From positions 186,001 to 250,000 of the forward strand of contig JADJCX010000033.1 of NCBI GenBank assembly GCA_016703005.1: 64,000 bases of DNA, written 5' to 3'. Positions within the stretch are counted from its first letter, which is position 1; each line of letters opens with the position of its first letter. The notes beneath the pieces were generated by a model, which was given only the letters and a program-made list of their open reading frames with translations, was not told the origin of the DNA and did not search any database. Of this stretch, positions 34,819-43,775 are shown piece by piece. The DNA comes from Flavobacteriales bacterium. Lineage in GTDB: Bacteria > Bacteroidota > Bacteroidia > Flavobacteriales_F > PHOS-HE28. The translations under genes were made by a program, and so were the position numbers.

Positions 34819-36576
34819 TCACAACGGCCATTGGCGCTGCACCAGAAAGAAGATAACCACCAGCAGTATCGCGGTGAGCGGTCCGCCCACGCGGAGGAAG
34901 TCCGTGAAGCGGTACCGGCCCGGGGTGTATACGAGCACGCACGACGGTTCGAACGGCGTGATGAGCGAGATGGAAGCGGAGAGCATCACCGCCATGCCGA
35001 AGGTGACCGGCGATGCGCCCAGCGCGGTCGCTGCGCTGATGGCGATGGGCAGCACCACCAAGGCCGCGGCCGCATTGCTCATGGGTTGGGTGAGCAGCAC
35101 GGTGAGCACCATGAAACCGGCCAGCGTGCCTTGCACGCCCATCGGTGCGCAGAGCTTCACCACCCACGAGCTGAGGAACTGGTCCGCGCCGCTGTTCACC
35201 ATGGCCGTGCCCATGGCCGTCATACCACCGATCAAGATGATCAATCGCCAGTCGATGGCGGTATAGGCTTGCATGCTATCGGTAATGCGCAGCAGCACCG
35301 TGGCGAGCGCCGCGCAGAGGAAGGCGATGGCCAACGGCACCAGTCCGGTGGTGCTCAGCACAATGGCCACCAGGAAGAGGCCGATGGAGATGTAGCCCTT
35401 GCGTACGCGCTTCGGGTCGGTGGTGAACTTCTCCAGCGAGATCAGGTTGTGTTGGTCGTTGAGTTCGTGCAGGGCTTCGGGTGGACCTTGCACCAAGAGC
35501 ACATCGCCCACGCGCAAACGCACTTTGCCGATGTGGCTGGACAAGCGCTCTCCCGCGCGGTGCACCGCTGCCACGGCCAAGCCGTACCGGTCAAGGAACC
35601 GGGCCTGCGCAATGGTGCTGCCAACGAGGCGTGAGCTCGATGGGATCAGCACTTCCGTCAACATCACCTCTTCGCTCTTACCGTTCCCGGCCATCAGTTC
35701 ATCGGCCAGGATCTCGATGCCGGCTTTGTCTTTCACTGACAATAGGGTGTCCACATCACCCTGCACCAGCACCACGTCGCCTTCCTTGTAGAGCATGCCC
35801 CGTGTACCGAACAACTGGTGGTCGTTGCGCTTCACGGAAAGCACCTCGAAGCCGCTGGCCGTGAGTTCCGATGCGCCCACGCGGGTGCCGATCAAGCTGC
35901 TGCCAGCCAACACGCGGATCTCGCTGGTGTACAGTCGGCCCGCAGTGGCGGTGCCTTCATCGGGCGCTTCGCGCACAGGAGTGAGCCACCGGCCCAACGT
36001 CATCATGTATACCAGCGTAACGGCGACGAGCACCAGGCCGATCCCGAAGAAATCGAACATGCCGATGGTGGCGATGCCGTGCTGCTGGAGGTAAGCCGAT
36101 ACCACGATGTTGGTGCTGGTGCCGATGACGGTGCACGTGCCGCCCACGATGCTGGAGAAGGCCAACGCCATGAGCAATTTGCTCGCGGGCAGCTTCGACT
36201 TCTTCGCCAGCGCCAGCACCGGTGGGATCAGCAACGCGGTGAGGGTGGTGTTGTTCATGAACGCGCTCATCAACGCGGTGAAGGGTAGGAGCCAGAGCAT
36301 GAGCCCCACCACTTTCGCCGGCTTCGAACGGCTCAAGCGGTTGGCCACTTCATCCAATACCCCGGAAGTTTCCACGGCATTGGTGATCACGTAGATGGAA
36401 GCGAGCATGACGATGAAGTCCGTGCCGAAGGCCGCGAAGGCTTCGCCGGTCGTGAGGATGCCGGTGAGCACCAGCACCACCAGCAGCAGGCCGGTAACCA
36501 GATCCACACCGATGCGTTCGGTGCTGAAGAGGATGATGGCGGCCACGAGCAGGCCAAGGACCAGGGCGATCTCCAT
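34819..36576 (-). CDS. SLC13/DASS-type permease with two RCK_C (TrkA_C) domains
   Basis: A 585-residue permease with about eleven membrane helices in two halves. Family signatures are FMNNTTLTALLIPPVLALA and the paired ISTNIV-like GGTCTVIGTSTNIVVSAYL in the first half, and QPMSNAAAALVVLPIAIS in the second. Two regulatory RCK_C domains lie in the central loop (about 210-295, EIRVLAGSSLIGTRV; and 305-385, EVLIPSSSRLVGSTI), both ending VGDVVLVQGD-like. Members move dicarboxylates, sulfate or similar anions, often with Na+. Substrate not predictable here. It is 4 bases downstream of the DUF202 gene. Confidence 0.9.
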   Translation of the reverse strand: MEIALVLGLLVAAIILFSTERIGVDLVTGLLLVVLVLTGILTTGEAFAAFGTDFIVMLASIYVITNAVETSGVLDEVANRLSRSKPAKVVGLMLWLLPFTALMSAFMNNTTLTALLIPPVLALAKKSKLPASKLLMALAFSSIVGGTCTVIGTSTNIVVSAYLQQHGIATIGMFDFFGIGLVLVAVTLVYMMTLGRWLTPVREAPDEGTATAGRLYTSEIRVLAGSSLIGTRVGASELTASGFEVLSVKRNDHQLFGTRGMLYKEGDVVLVQGDVDTLLSVKDKAGIEILADELMAGNGKSEEVMLTEVLIPSSSRLVGSTIAQARFLDRYGLAVAAVHRAGERLSSHIGKVRLRVGDVLLVQGPPEALHELNDQHNLISLEKFTTDPKRVRKGYISIGLFLVAIVLSTTGLVPLAIAFLCAALATVLLRITDSMQAYTAIDWRLIILIGGMTAMGTAMVNSGADQFLSSWVVKLCAPMGVQGTLAGFMVLTVLLTQPMSNAAAALVVLPIAISAATALGASPVTFGMAVMLSASISLITPFEPSCVLVYTPGRYRFTDFLRVGGPLTAILLVVIFFLVQRQWPL

Positions 36577-36580
36577 ACGG

Positions 36581-36937
36581 TCAGATGGGCGTTTCCACCT
36601 TTGGTAGTGGGATGCCGGCCTTGTAGAACCGGTCCAATTGGCGCCGTAGCGTGTGGTAGCGGTAGAGCCCGATCACCACAAAGACCACGCAGAGCACCAA
36701 GGAGAAGTTGCCCGCCCAGCGCAGATCACCATACCCTTCCAGTTGGAGCAGGGCGATGCCGCCGATCAGCAGGTACAGGGCCGAACGGATGTAGCTGAGC
36801 AAGGTGCGCTCATTCGCCAGCCGGGTGCGCACCAGCGCCAGGTGATCCCGTAGGATCAGCTCATCGGTATTGGTGAAATCGCGATCCCCCAACAGGAGAC
36901 CTTGCAGTGCGGTGGCGGTGAAAAGGGTGGATCGCAT
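36581..36937 (-). CDS. DUF202 membrane protein
   Basis: A 118-residue protein with a soluble N-terminal part and two or three membrane helices. The DUF202 signature is RDHLALVRTRLANERTLLSYIRSALYLLIGG. The C-terminal helix is followed by YRYHTLRRQLDRFYKAGIPLP. Function unknown; in eukaryotes the related VTC1-like module belongs to polyphosphate polymerase complexes. It shares an apparent operon with the SLC13 permease (gap of 4 bases). Confidence 0.85.
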   Translation of the reverse strand: MRSTLFTATALQGLLLGDRDFTNTDELILRDHLALVRTRLANERTLLSYIRSALYLLIGGIALLQLEGYGDLRWAGNFSLVLCVVFVVIGLYRYHTLRRQLDRFYKAGIPLPKVETPI

Positions 36938-37068
36938 GGGTGCCGGATCCGTTGCCGCTGCTTAGTGGCTGATCGTTACGCGGGTTCCAAGGTACCTGCA
37001 TTCATCGCCGTTCGTGCAGAAGAGCGATCGAATGGTCCAGCGAGGACATCGCGCAACCGCACGACGCA

Positions 37069-38460
37069 CTATTCCTTCACCACCATCCGGGTGGTCGACC
37101 CATGAGACGTGCGCAACGTAACGTGGTACAGCCCGGCCGGTTGCGCGGATAGATCCGCAGTGCATGTCGCGCCGGTGACCGTGGAGCGGAGCACCGCTTG
37201 CCCCAGCGCATTGCGCACGAGAATGCTCTCCGGTTGCTGCGCCCGATCGAGCTGGATCGTGACGGCGCCGTTCGTCGGGTTCGGGTGGATCATCAACACC
37301 ATGTCTGTTTCCACCGCGTTGATGCTTTGGGCCGGTGCGCACGCCGCCACCACCTGCACCGGTACATCGGTGTTCACGTTCGTTCCATCGCCCAATGTGC
37401 CCGATGCGTTGTTGCCCCACGTCCACAGCGCGCCGCTATTGAGCAACGCCATGCTATGGAAGTCGCCGCCGGCAATGGTGTGTACATCCGACAGACCGGC
37501 TACCTGCACCGGCAGCAATTGGTCGGTGCTGCCGCCAATGCCCAACTGCCCTTGGGCGTTGCGACCCCACACGTGCAGGGTGCCGTCGCTCTTGATGGCC
37601 AACGAATGGTACTGGCCACCGGCAATGGCCGCCACATCGGTGAGCCCGCTCACTTGCACCGGCACGTTGCTGTACACGATGGTGCCGTCGCCCAACTGGC
37701 CGAACTGGTTGTAACCCCAGGTCCACACGGTGCCATCGTTCTTCAGCGCCATGCAGTGGTAGCGACCGCTGGCAATGGCGGACACACCGCTGAGACCGTT
37801 CACCTGCACCGGTGTATTCGCATCGTTGTTCGTGCCATTGCCCACTTGTCCATACGTGTTGTTGCCCCAACCCCAAACGGTGCCATCGGTACGCAGGGCC
37901 ACCGAGTGATCGAAGCCCGCACTCACGGCGTACACACCGGTCAGGTTGGCCACCTGCACCGGAACGCTGCTATCGGTGTTCGTGCCATTACCCAACTGGC
38001 CCTCGGTATTGCTGCCCATTGTCCACACGGTGCCATCGCTCTTGGCGGCTACTGTGTGGTAGTTGCCGCGCGCCGCATCGATCACAGCGCTCAGGGCCGT
38101 GATCTGTACGGGCGCATTGCGATCGATCGTGGTCCCGTCGCCCACCTGGCCGTAGGGGTTCGAACCCCACGCCCAGAGCTCGCCACTGGTGGTGATGGCC
38201 AAGGAATGCGCGCCGCAACCGTGGGGCAGCGCAAAAACGCCGGTGAGCCCGACCACCGCTACCGGTGCATTGAAGGAGATGAAGTTGCCCGTGCCCAGTT
38301 CGCCGCTGCCGTTGTTGCCCCAGGATTGAACGTTACTGTTCGCGCAGATCAACAGCGAATGGCCACCACCACCGGCAATGACCTGGGCATTGGTGGTGCA
38401 AGCGAGTGACGGGATGATCGTTGCGAAGAGCAACGAAAGGAGTTGGGGAGCGTTGCTCAT
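37069..38460 (-). CDS. Secreted RCC1-repeat protein with T9SS sorting domain
   Basis: A 463-residue secreted protein starting at ATG 38460 (MSNAPQLLSLLF). Signal peptide to TTNAQ. Seven RCC1-type propeller repeats of about 50 residues follow, each with a SLAI/TVWTWGxNxxGQLGxGT pattern. A C-terminal T9SS type A domain follows (IHPNPTNGAVTIQLDRAQ, ALGQAVL, GLYHVTLRTSHGS). RCC1 repeats form seven-bladed beta-propellers used for protein binding. It is a paralogue of the gene at 39993-41414. A -7-like TACTTTCA lies at 38504-38511 on the minus strand. Confidence 0.88.
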   Translation of the reverse strand: MSNAPQLLSLLFATIIPSLACTTNAQVIAGGGGHSLLICANSNVQSWGNNGSGELGTGNFISFNAPVAVVGLTGVFALPHGCGAHSLAITTSGELWAWGSNPYGQVGDGTTIDRNAPVQITALSAVIDAARGNYHTVAAKSDGTVWTMGSNTEGQLGNGTNTDSSVPVQVANLTGVYAVSAGFDHSVALRTDGTVWGWGNNTYGQVGNGTNNDANTPVQVNGLSGVSAIASGRYHCMALKNDGTVWTWGYNQFGQLGDGTIVYSNVPVQVSGLTDVAAIAGGQYHSLAIKSDGTLHVWGRNAQGQLGIGGSTDQLLPVQVAGLSDVHTIAGGDFHSMALLNSGALWTWGNNASGTLGDGTNVNTDVPVQVVAACAPAQSINAVETDMVLMIHPNPTNGAVTIQLDRAQQPESILVRNALGQAVLRSTVTGATCTADLSAQPAGLYHVTLRTSHGSTTRMVVKE

Positions 38461-38568
38461 CGGGTGCAAGCCGCTGCGGCCTTGTGGACGATCGCGGTGC
38501 ACGTGAAAGTATCGTTCCGGGCAACATGCTGCCGGGTATCCCGGCCTGCCCCTATCGGAGCAGGGCCC

Positions 38569-39012
38569 TCACTCCGTCACCTTGGCGCTGCTCGCCTTGC
38601 GGTGCGGGTACGTGCCGATGATGTGGCGCTTCACGAAGCGCACGGTGCCGTCCGTGGTAATGAACTTGTTGTACAGCTTGTGCGGCACGCCGAAGAACTC
38701 GTACTCGCTGCCGTCGCCGAAGTAGAGGGTGAGCACCTGGGCCTTGAACTGCCAGTTGCTGATCATGGTGGCGGTGGTCTTCGCGAAGTCTTCGCCGTTC
38801 TTCTCGTGCGTTTCCGGGTGTATGCTCTCCAGGAATTTGTACGCCTCAATGACCTTCTGGCTAGTTTCCTCCGCTTGCTTCTTCTCGGCCTCGTCCAGGA
38901 AACGGTCGGGATGGTGCTTCTTCATCCACGACTTGTACAGCGTGTTCAGCTCCTTCAGCGTGGCGGTGGCCGGGGCTTCCAGCAGCTTGCGGTATTCGGC
39001 TATGCGTTTCAT
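38569..39012 (-). CDS. J-domain/KTSC fusion protein
   Basis: A 147-residue protein with an N-terminal DnaJ-type J domain (YRKLLEAPATATLKELNTLYKSWMKKHHPDRF, with the HPD tripeptide at about 34-36). A C-terminal KTSC domain follows (about 85-140: FKAQVLTLYFGDGSEYEFFGVPHKLYNKFI). J domains stimulate DnaK-type Hsp70 ATPases; KTSC is named for its residues in lysyl-tRNA synthetase-associated contexts and often binds nucleic acid or protein partners in unclear ways. No signal peptide, so cytoplasmic. No Hsp70 gene nearby. Confidence 0.82.
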   Translation of the reverse strand: MKRIAEYRKLLEAPATATLKELNTLYKSWMKKHHPDRFLDEAEKKQAEETSQKVIEAYKFLESIHPETHEKNGEDFAKTTATMISNWQFKAQVLTLYFGDGSEYEFFGVPHKLYNKFITTDGTVRFVKRHIIGTYPHRKASSAKVTE

Positions 39013-39100
39013 ATCGAACGGGTTCCGGTGCCCCTATGGAGCGGGCATGCGGAGAAGCCACCAAGGATCGGCGGCAGTCGGCATACGACGTTGCGGTGGA

Positions 39101-39322
39101 CTACGAATTCAGATGTGCCAGCTCGTTCTTCAGGTACCTGATCGTATCATCGGTATCCTCAATGCTGGTCCTGGACTTCTTCTGCGCTTCGCGCTGCACT
39201 TCCATGCGCGTGAGGTACTTCTCACAAGCGCGCTTCCGCTCGGCCTTGTTGGTGATCGGCTTCAACTTCAACTTGATGAATCCGGAAGAGAGGAAACTAA
39301 TGGGCTTGTCGCTTGCTGCCAT
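39101..39322 (-). CDS. Small hypothetical protein (73 residues)
   Basis: Starts at ATG 39322 with MAASDKPISFLSSGFIKLKLKP and continues as a basic, helical, coiled-coil-like chain (AERKRACEKYLTRMEVQREAQKKS ... EDTDDTIRYLKNELAHLN). Codon use is coding-like. The frame continues upstream without a better start. No family recognised; cytoplasmic by lack of a signal peptide. Confidence 0.55.
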   Translation of the reverse strand: MAASDKPISFLSSGFIKLKLKPITNKAERKRACEKYLTRMEVQREAQKKSRTSIEDTDDTIRYLKNELAHLNS

Positions 39323-39523
39323 GCTATTGTCGGGAGAGGTAACTACTTCAGGGGGGCAAGGTATGTCCATCCAGCGGCATTTCCGGAGATCAAGGCCCAC
39401 AGCGCCAACGGGATGGTTTCCACGGGGAGGACCGGTCGAGGGGGGGTGGGCCATGAGCTGCGAGCTTTTTCCGTGTACGCCGTCGGCAATTGGCTTTTGG
39501 CTGTTCAGAGCCTGGCGTTGGGC

Positions 39524-39555
39524 ATTGGATATTGGTTATTGAACATTGGATATTG
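39524..39555. repeat. Intergenic GATATTGG-type repeat, copy 1
   Basis: AT-rich units ATTGGATATTGGTTATTG and GAACATTGGATATTG, strikingly AT-rich against the GC-rich surroundings. A second copy lies at 43730-43760. Just upstream (39449-39510) is GGCCATGAGCTGCGAGC and TTGGCTTTTGGC, repeat-like motifs related to those near 18320. Confidence 0.7.
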
Positions 39556-39590
39556 CTTTCCGGCTTCAGCCTTTGCAGTGGGTGCCTTCC

Positions 39591-39923
39591 GCATTTGCTC
39601 TATTCGCCAAGTACACCGCCGGGCGCGTGGGCATACCGATAACGGTGGTGCACCCCGTCACGGTGTTCGTGGTGCACTCTGTCACCTCCAACGGCGATAG
39701 CTGGCGCGGCGCATCTTTCGGGCTCACGGCGGACTACGTGGTGATGACGCCTACCGGCATGAACGACGACACCACCTTGACGCACGAGCTGGGCCACGCG
39801 TGCACCCTGATGCACCGCAAGAAGAAGGTGAATCTGATGAACCACTCACACACGCGCGGCACCAGCATCACGAGCTGGCAGAAATGGTGGTTCCGGCTGT
39901 CGCGGCACGTGAACTTCTGGTGA
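39591..39923 (+). pseudogene. Metallopeptidase 3' fragment (HExxH motif)
   Basis: An open stretch with coding-like composition that ends in a 110-residue segment containing HELGHACTLMH (39783 onward), the HExxHxxxxxH zinc site of metzincin-type peptidases, followed by NLMNHSHTRGTSITSWQKWW. The reading frame has no ATG before the motif; the only start-like codon (TTG 39546) lies inside the AT-rich repeat. The expected N-terminal domain is absent, so this looks like a gene truncated by the repeat. A short real gene with an unusual start cannot be excluded. Confidence 0.5.
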
Positions 39924-39964
39924 GGCGGGAATCGCATTCACAGGGCACTCGTCCACACCCCCGG

Positions 39965-39972
39965 TACTTTCG
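39965..39972 (+). promoter_or_regulatory. Candidate -7 element before second RCC1 gene
   Basis: TACTTTCG followed by CGCCC, 20 bases before the ATG at 39993. Spacing is suitable for a -7 box with a short leader. Confidence 0.35.
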
Positions 39973-39992
39973 CGCCCTACCTGCACCAAACC

Positions 39993-41414
39993 ATGTCGAG
40001 CGCCTCTTTGCACCACGCCTTCACCAACACCTTGCACGTGCCCGTGATCGTTGCGGTGTTATTGCTGCACACTGTGGCCGCAGGCCAATGCTGGGACCAC
40101 GTGTCGATCGGTATGCGGCACAGTGTCGGCGTGCAAGTGGATGGCACCTTGTGGACCTGGGGTTGGAACGATGTAGGGCAACTGGGCAACGGCACCAACA
40201 CGCCGGTGAACATTCCGCAGCAAGTGGGCTTCGATAGCGATTGGGTGTTGGCGGTTGCGGCCGGCAGTTTCGACGTGGTGTTGAACACAAACGGCAAGCA
40301 TACCGCCGCCATCAAGGCCAACGGAACGCTCTGGACCTGGGGCGGCAACGATCATGGGCAACTGGGCGATGGCACCTTGGTGGACCGCAACAGTCCCGCG
40401 CAAGTGGGCACCGATACATGGGTGGCCGTGCAATGCGGTGCGTTGCACACGGTGGCCTTGCGCTCGGATAGCACACTATGGGCCTGGGGCTATAACACCT
40501 ACGGGCAGTTGGGTCTGGGCAATTTGGTGGAAGGGCATACGCCCACGCAGGTGGGTACCGACACCGATTGGTGGCAGATTGTTTCAACGGACATGCACTG
40601 CCTGGCCCTGAAAAGCGACAGCAGCTTGTGGAGCTGGGGTCTGAACAATTATTACCAGTTGGGCTTCTTCAACGACAACCAGAACAAAGTGGTGCCTACG
40701 CACGTGGGCTCGGCCACCAACTGGCGCAGCATCGCCACGGGCCGCTACTTCTCATTTGCGGTCAAGGGGAACAATACACTTTGGGGCTGGGGCAGCAACG
40801 ACAGCGGGCAACTGGGTTTGGGCGTGGTGGCGGGCTACCACCCGGTGCCGCAGCAGATCGGCACGGGCACTATGTGGGAGGCAGTAGCTTGTGGCGATGC
40901 GCACACCCTTGCACAACGCACCGACGGAAGTCTGTGGGGCTGGGGCTTCAATTACTTCGGTCAGCTGGGCCTGAACAACAACACGTGGAACTACCTGAGC
41001 CCGCAAAGCCTGCCCAACGGTGTGGGTAGCTCGGCGGTAAGCGCCGGCTACTACAGCAGCGGCAGCCTGCGCGCCGATAGCAGTTTGTGGACCTGGGGCG
41101 GCAACGATCATGGTAACCTGGGTGTAGGCGACATGTTGCAGCGCGAGGTGCCCACAGCTGTTGTCTGCACCTTCACCACGGCCGTACCCGAGGGATCGCT
41201 GCCCATGCTCAAGGCTTACCCAATGCCCACCGAAGCGCTATTGTTCTTGAACCGTACGGTGGATGCCCTATGGCTGTACGACCTGCATGGCCGCTCGCTC
41301 TTGACCCTGCAATCCACCGACCGCCTCGACTTGACGGGCGTACAAGCCGGCACCTACCTACTGCATGCACGCGTGAACGGACAGGTGGTCCATGTGCGCG
41401 TGATGAAACGCTGA
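39993..41414 (+). CDS. Secreted RCC1-repeat protein with T9SS-type C-terminus
   Basis: A 473-residue secreted protein with a signal peptide ending HTVAAGQ and seven or eight RCC1-type blades with a strong internal pattern (GTLWTWGWNDVGQLGNGT, STLWAWGYNTYGQLGLGN, GSLWGWGFNYFGQLGLNN). The C-terminal about 75 residues resemble a T9SS type A domain (LKAYPMPTEALLFLNRTVD, DLHGRSLLTL, LTGVQAGTYLLHARVNGQ), although YPNP is replaced by YPMP. It is the paralogue of the gene at 37069-38460, on the opposite strand. No enzymatic domain. Confidence 0.85.
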   Translation: MSSASLHHAFTNTLHVPVIVAVLLLHTVAAGQCWDHVSIGMRHSVGVQVDGTLWTWGWNDVGQLGNGTNTPVNIPQQVGFDSDWVLAVAAGSFDVVLNTNGKHTAAIKANGTLWTWGGNDHGQLGDGTLVDRNSPAQVGTDTWVAVQCGALHTVALRSDSTLWAWGYNTYGQLGLGNLVEGHTPTQVGTDTDWWQIVSTDMHCLALKSDSSLWSWGLNNYYQLGFFNDNQNKVVPTHVGSATNWRSIATGRYFSFAVKGNNTLWGWGSNDSGQLGLGVVAGYHPVPQQIGTGTMWEAVACGDAHTLAQRTDGSLWGWGFNYFGQLGLNNNTWNYLSPQSLPNGVGSSAVSAGYYSSGSLRADSSLWTWGGNDHGNLGVGDMLQREVPTAVVCTFTTAVPEGSLPMLKAYPMPTEALLFLNRTVDALWLYDLHGRSLLTLQSTDRLDLTGVQAGTYLLHARVNGQVVHVRVMKR

Positions 41415-41531
41415 TCGCGATCAGCTGTCCTCGTTCCTTCAGTTCCATCGTCGGCTACATTCACCACGTCACGACAAGACGGAACAACGTGCATGTTGCT
41501 GTTGATGCCGATTACCCTTACCCCAGACCCG

Positions 41532-43685
41532 ATGAACAGTTTGTTTCCACAACAGGATGGTATCACGATCGGATCACCACTTCGCCGCACCTCGTTGTTC
41601 GTCGTTGTCACGTTGCTGGTCGGTGCATACACGAACCTCCATGCCCAAGGCACCGCCAAGCGTGTAATGACACCGCAGGACGTGTGGGCCGTGAAGCGCC
41701 TGAGCAATGTGGAGCTATCGCCTGACGGCCGCAGCGCGGCCGTGGTGGTGCAGGAGTGGAACATCGATAAGAACAAGAGCACGAGCAACATCTGGCTGGT
41801 GCCTGTGGCCGGTGGTGAACCCCGAAGGTTGACCACGGCGCAAGCGGCCGACGGCTCGCCGGTGTGGAGCCCTGACGGCACGCGCATCGCGTTCGTTTCC
41901 AAACGCGGCGAGGACAAAGTCGCAGGGCTGTATGTGATCCGCACCGATGGTGGCGAGGCGGAGAAGATCCTCGAACTGCCCTTCGCGCTTTCGAACCCGA
42001 AATGGATGCCCGATGGCAAGAGCGTGATAATGGCCACTACCTGCATTCCGCTGCTGGTGGGCAACTGGACCAAGGAGAACATCGCCGCCATGGAGAAGGA
42101 GATCAAGCGACGCACCGATGCGAAGATGACGGCGAAAGTCACGGAGGACCGCCACTACCGCTTCTTCGATCACTGGCTTACGGACACTGTGGCGAGCCGG
42201 CTCGTGCGGGTGTATCTCACCACCAAAGAGTGTATGGACCTCACTCCGAAGTGGGATCGCCTGTTCCAGAGCAGCGGCACAGTGGACTTCGACCTGTCAC
42301 CGGACGGTTCGCAAGTGGCGTTGGTCGCGAACACGACCCCACCGCCGTACAGCGGTTTTCCCAACAACGATGTGTATCTGGTACCCACCGATGGCTCCGG
42401 CACCATGCGCAACGTGACCGCGGACAACCCCGGTGGTGACAGCGATCCCACATTCGCTCCCGATGGCCGCTCCATCGTGTTCACGCGCTATACCATTCCC
42501 TACGGAAGCGGTGAGGTGGGCAAGTTGTGGCGGCACGATATCGCAGCGGCCACCAATAAACCGATCACCGAAAAGATCGACCTCACCATCTCCGGCGTGG
42601 AGCACCACGGTGGTATGCTGTGGTTCGCTGCCGAAGACAAGGGCGTTGTGCCCATCTTCAAGATGAAAGCCGATGGCACCGGACTTGCTCCGGTGTATAC
42701 CGAAGGCACCTCCTCCGAACTCAGCGCCAAGAGCGGCCGTATCGTCTTCCTCAACGACAACATCAGCAGGCCGAACGAACTTTTCACACTGGACCCGAAG
42801 AGCGGCAGGGTGAGCCAGCTCACGCACTTCAACCACGCGCTCATGGACCAATTGGACCTGGGCGTCGTGGAGAGCTACTTGTTCGAAGGTGCAGCAGGCG
42901 ACACTGTACAAGGCTGGCTGATCCTGCCACCGGGCTTCGATGGAACGAAGTCGTATCCGTTGGTGCAACTGATGCACGGAGGTCCGCACACCATGGTGCG
43001 CGACAGCTGGAGCCCTCGGTGGAACGCGCACGCCTTCGCCGCACCCGGTTACGTGGTCACTTGGGTGAACCGACATGGCTCCACGGGTTTCGGGCAGAAA
43101 TTCGCGCAGAGCATTCTCAATGAGTGGGGCGTGAAGCCGTTGGACGACATCCTCCGCAGCACCGATCACCTGCTGGGCCGTTTCCCGAACATCGACCGGA
43201 AGCGCATGGCGGCGGCCGGTGCCAGCTATGGCGGGTACATGGCAGCGTGGGCGGCAGGGCACACGGATCGTTTCGCATGCATCGTGGACCACGCGGGCGT
43301 GAACGACTTCATCACGCAGTATGGTGCTGATATCACCACTTACGGGTTCACCCAAGTGCTGGGCGGCACGCCGTGGGAGAACCCTGATGGCATGCAGAAG
43401 AACAACCCTATGACCTACGCGAAGAACTTCAAGACACCGATGCTGATCACCCACGGCGAATTGGATTACCGAGTGCCCGATGGGAACGGCATGGCGCTCT
43501 ATGCCGTTCTACAGGCCATGGGTGTGCCCTCGCGTCTGGTCATCTTCCCCAACGAGAACCATTGGATCCTCAGTCCGCAGAATTCCATCCATTGGAACTG
43601 GGAGGTGCAGAACTGGCTGGCGCGGTACATCGGTGGCACGCCCACGCTACCGAAACCCGTGTTCGAGGGTGGTGGTGGGAAGTGA
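41532..43685 (+). CDS. S9-family peptidase (acylaminoacyl/dipeptidyl peptidase type)
   Basis: A 717-residue secreted serine peptidase. Signal peptide region TSLFVVVTLLVGAYTNLHAQ; a beta-propeller domain with PD40/TolB-like units (SPDGRSAAVVV, VWSPDGTRIAFVS, FAPDGRSIVFTR) covers about 45-430; an alpha/beta-hydrolase domain follows. The triad is Ser565 in GASYGGYMAAW, Asp645 in HGELDYRVP and His677 in NENHWIL. Such enzymes remove dipeptides or acylated residues from peptide N-termini. The start at ATG 41532 gives a better N-terminus than the frame opening at 41493. Monocistronic; located after the RCC1 gene. Confidence 0.92.
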   Translation: MNSLFPQQDGITIGSPLRRTSLFVVVTLLVGAYTNLHAQGTAKRVMTPQDVWAVKRLSNVELSPDGRSAAVVVQEWNIDKNKSTSNIWLVPVAGGEPRRLTTAQAADGSPVWSPDGTRIAFVSKRGEDKVAGLYVIRTDGGEAEKILELPFALSNPKWMPDGKSVIMATTCIPLLVGNWTKENIAAMEKEIKRRTDAKMTAKVTEDRHYRFFDHWLTDTVASRLVRVYLTTKECMDLTPKWDRLFQSSGTVDFDLSPDGSQVALVANTTPPPYSGFPNNDVYLVPTDGSGTMRNVTADNPGGDSDPTFAPDGRSIVFTRYTIPYGSGEVGKLWRHDIAAATNKPITEKIDLTISGVEHHGGMLWFAAEDKGVVPIFKMKADGTGLAPVYTEGTSSELSAKSGRIVFLNDNISRPNELFTLDPKSGRVSQLTHFNHALMDQLDLGVVESYLFEGAAGDTVQGWLILPPGFDGTKSYPLVQLMHGGPHTMVRDSWSPRWNAHAFAAPGYVVTWVNRHGSTGFGQKFAQSILNEWGVKPLDDILRSTDHLLGRFPNIDRKRMAAAGASYGGYMAAWAAGHTDRFACIVDHAGVNDFITQYGADITTYGFTQVLGGTPWENPDGMQKNNPMTYAKNFKTPMLITHGELDYRVPDGNGMALYAVLQAMGVPSRLVIFPNENHWILSPQNSIHWNWEVQNWLARYIGGTPTLPKPVFEGGGGK

Positions 43686-43729
43686 GGCTGCGGTTGGATA
43701 GTTGATCGTGGTATGGATCATGCGTGCCG

Positions 43730-43760
43730 TTGGATATTGGTTATTGGATATTGAACATGG
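43730..43760. repeat. Intergenic GATATTGG-type repeat, copy 2
   Basis: TTGGATATTGGTTATTGG, then ATATTGAACATGG. It matches 39524-39555 in unit sequence and orientation. It sits between convergent genes (S9 peptidase and DJ-1/PfpI protein). Confidence 0.7.
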
Positions 43761-43775
43761 AAATCGGCCTCACCC

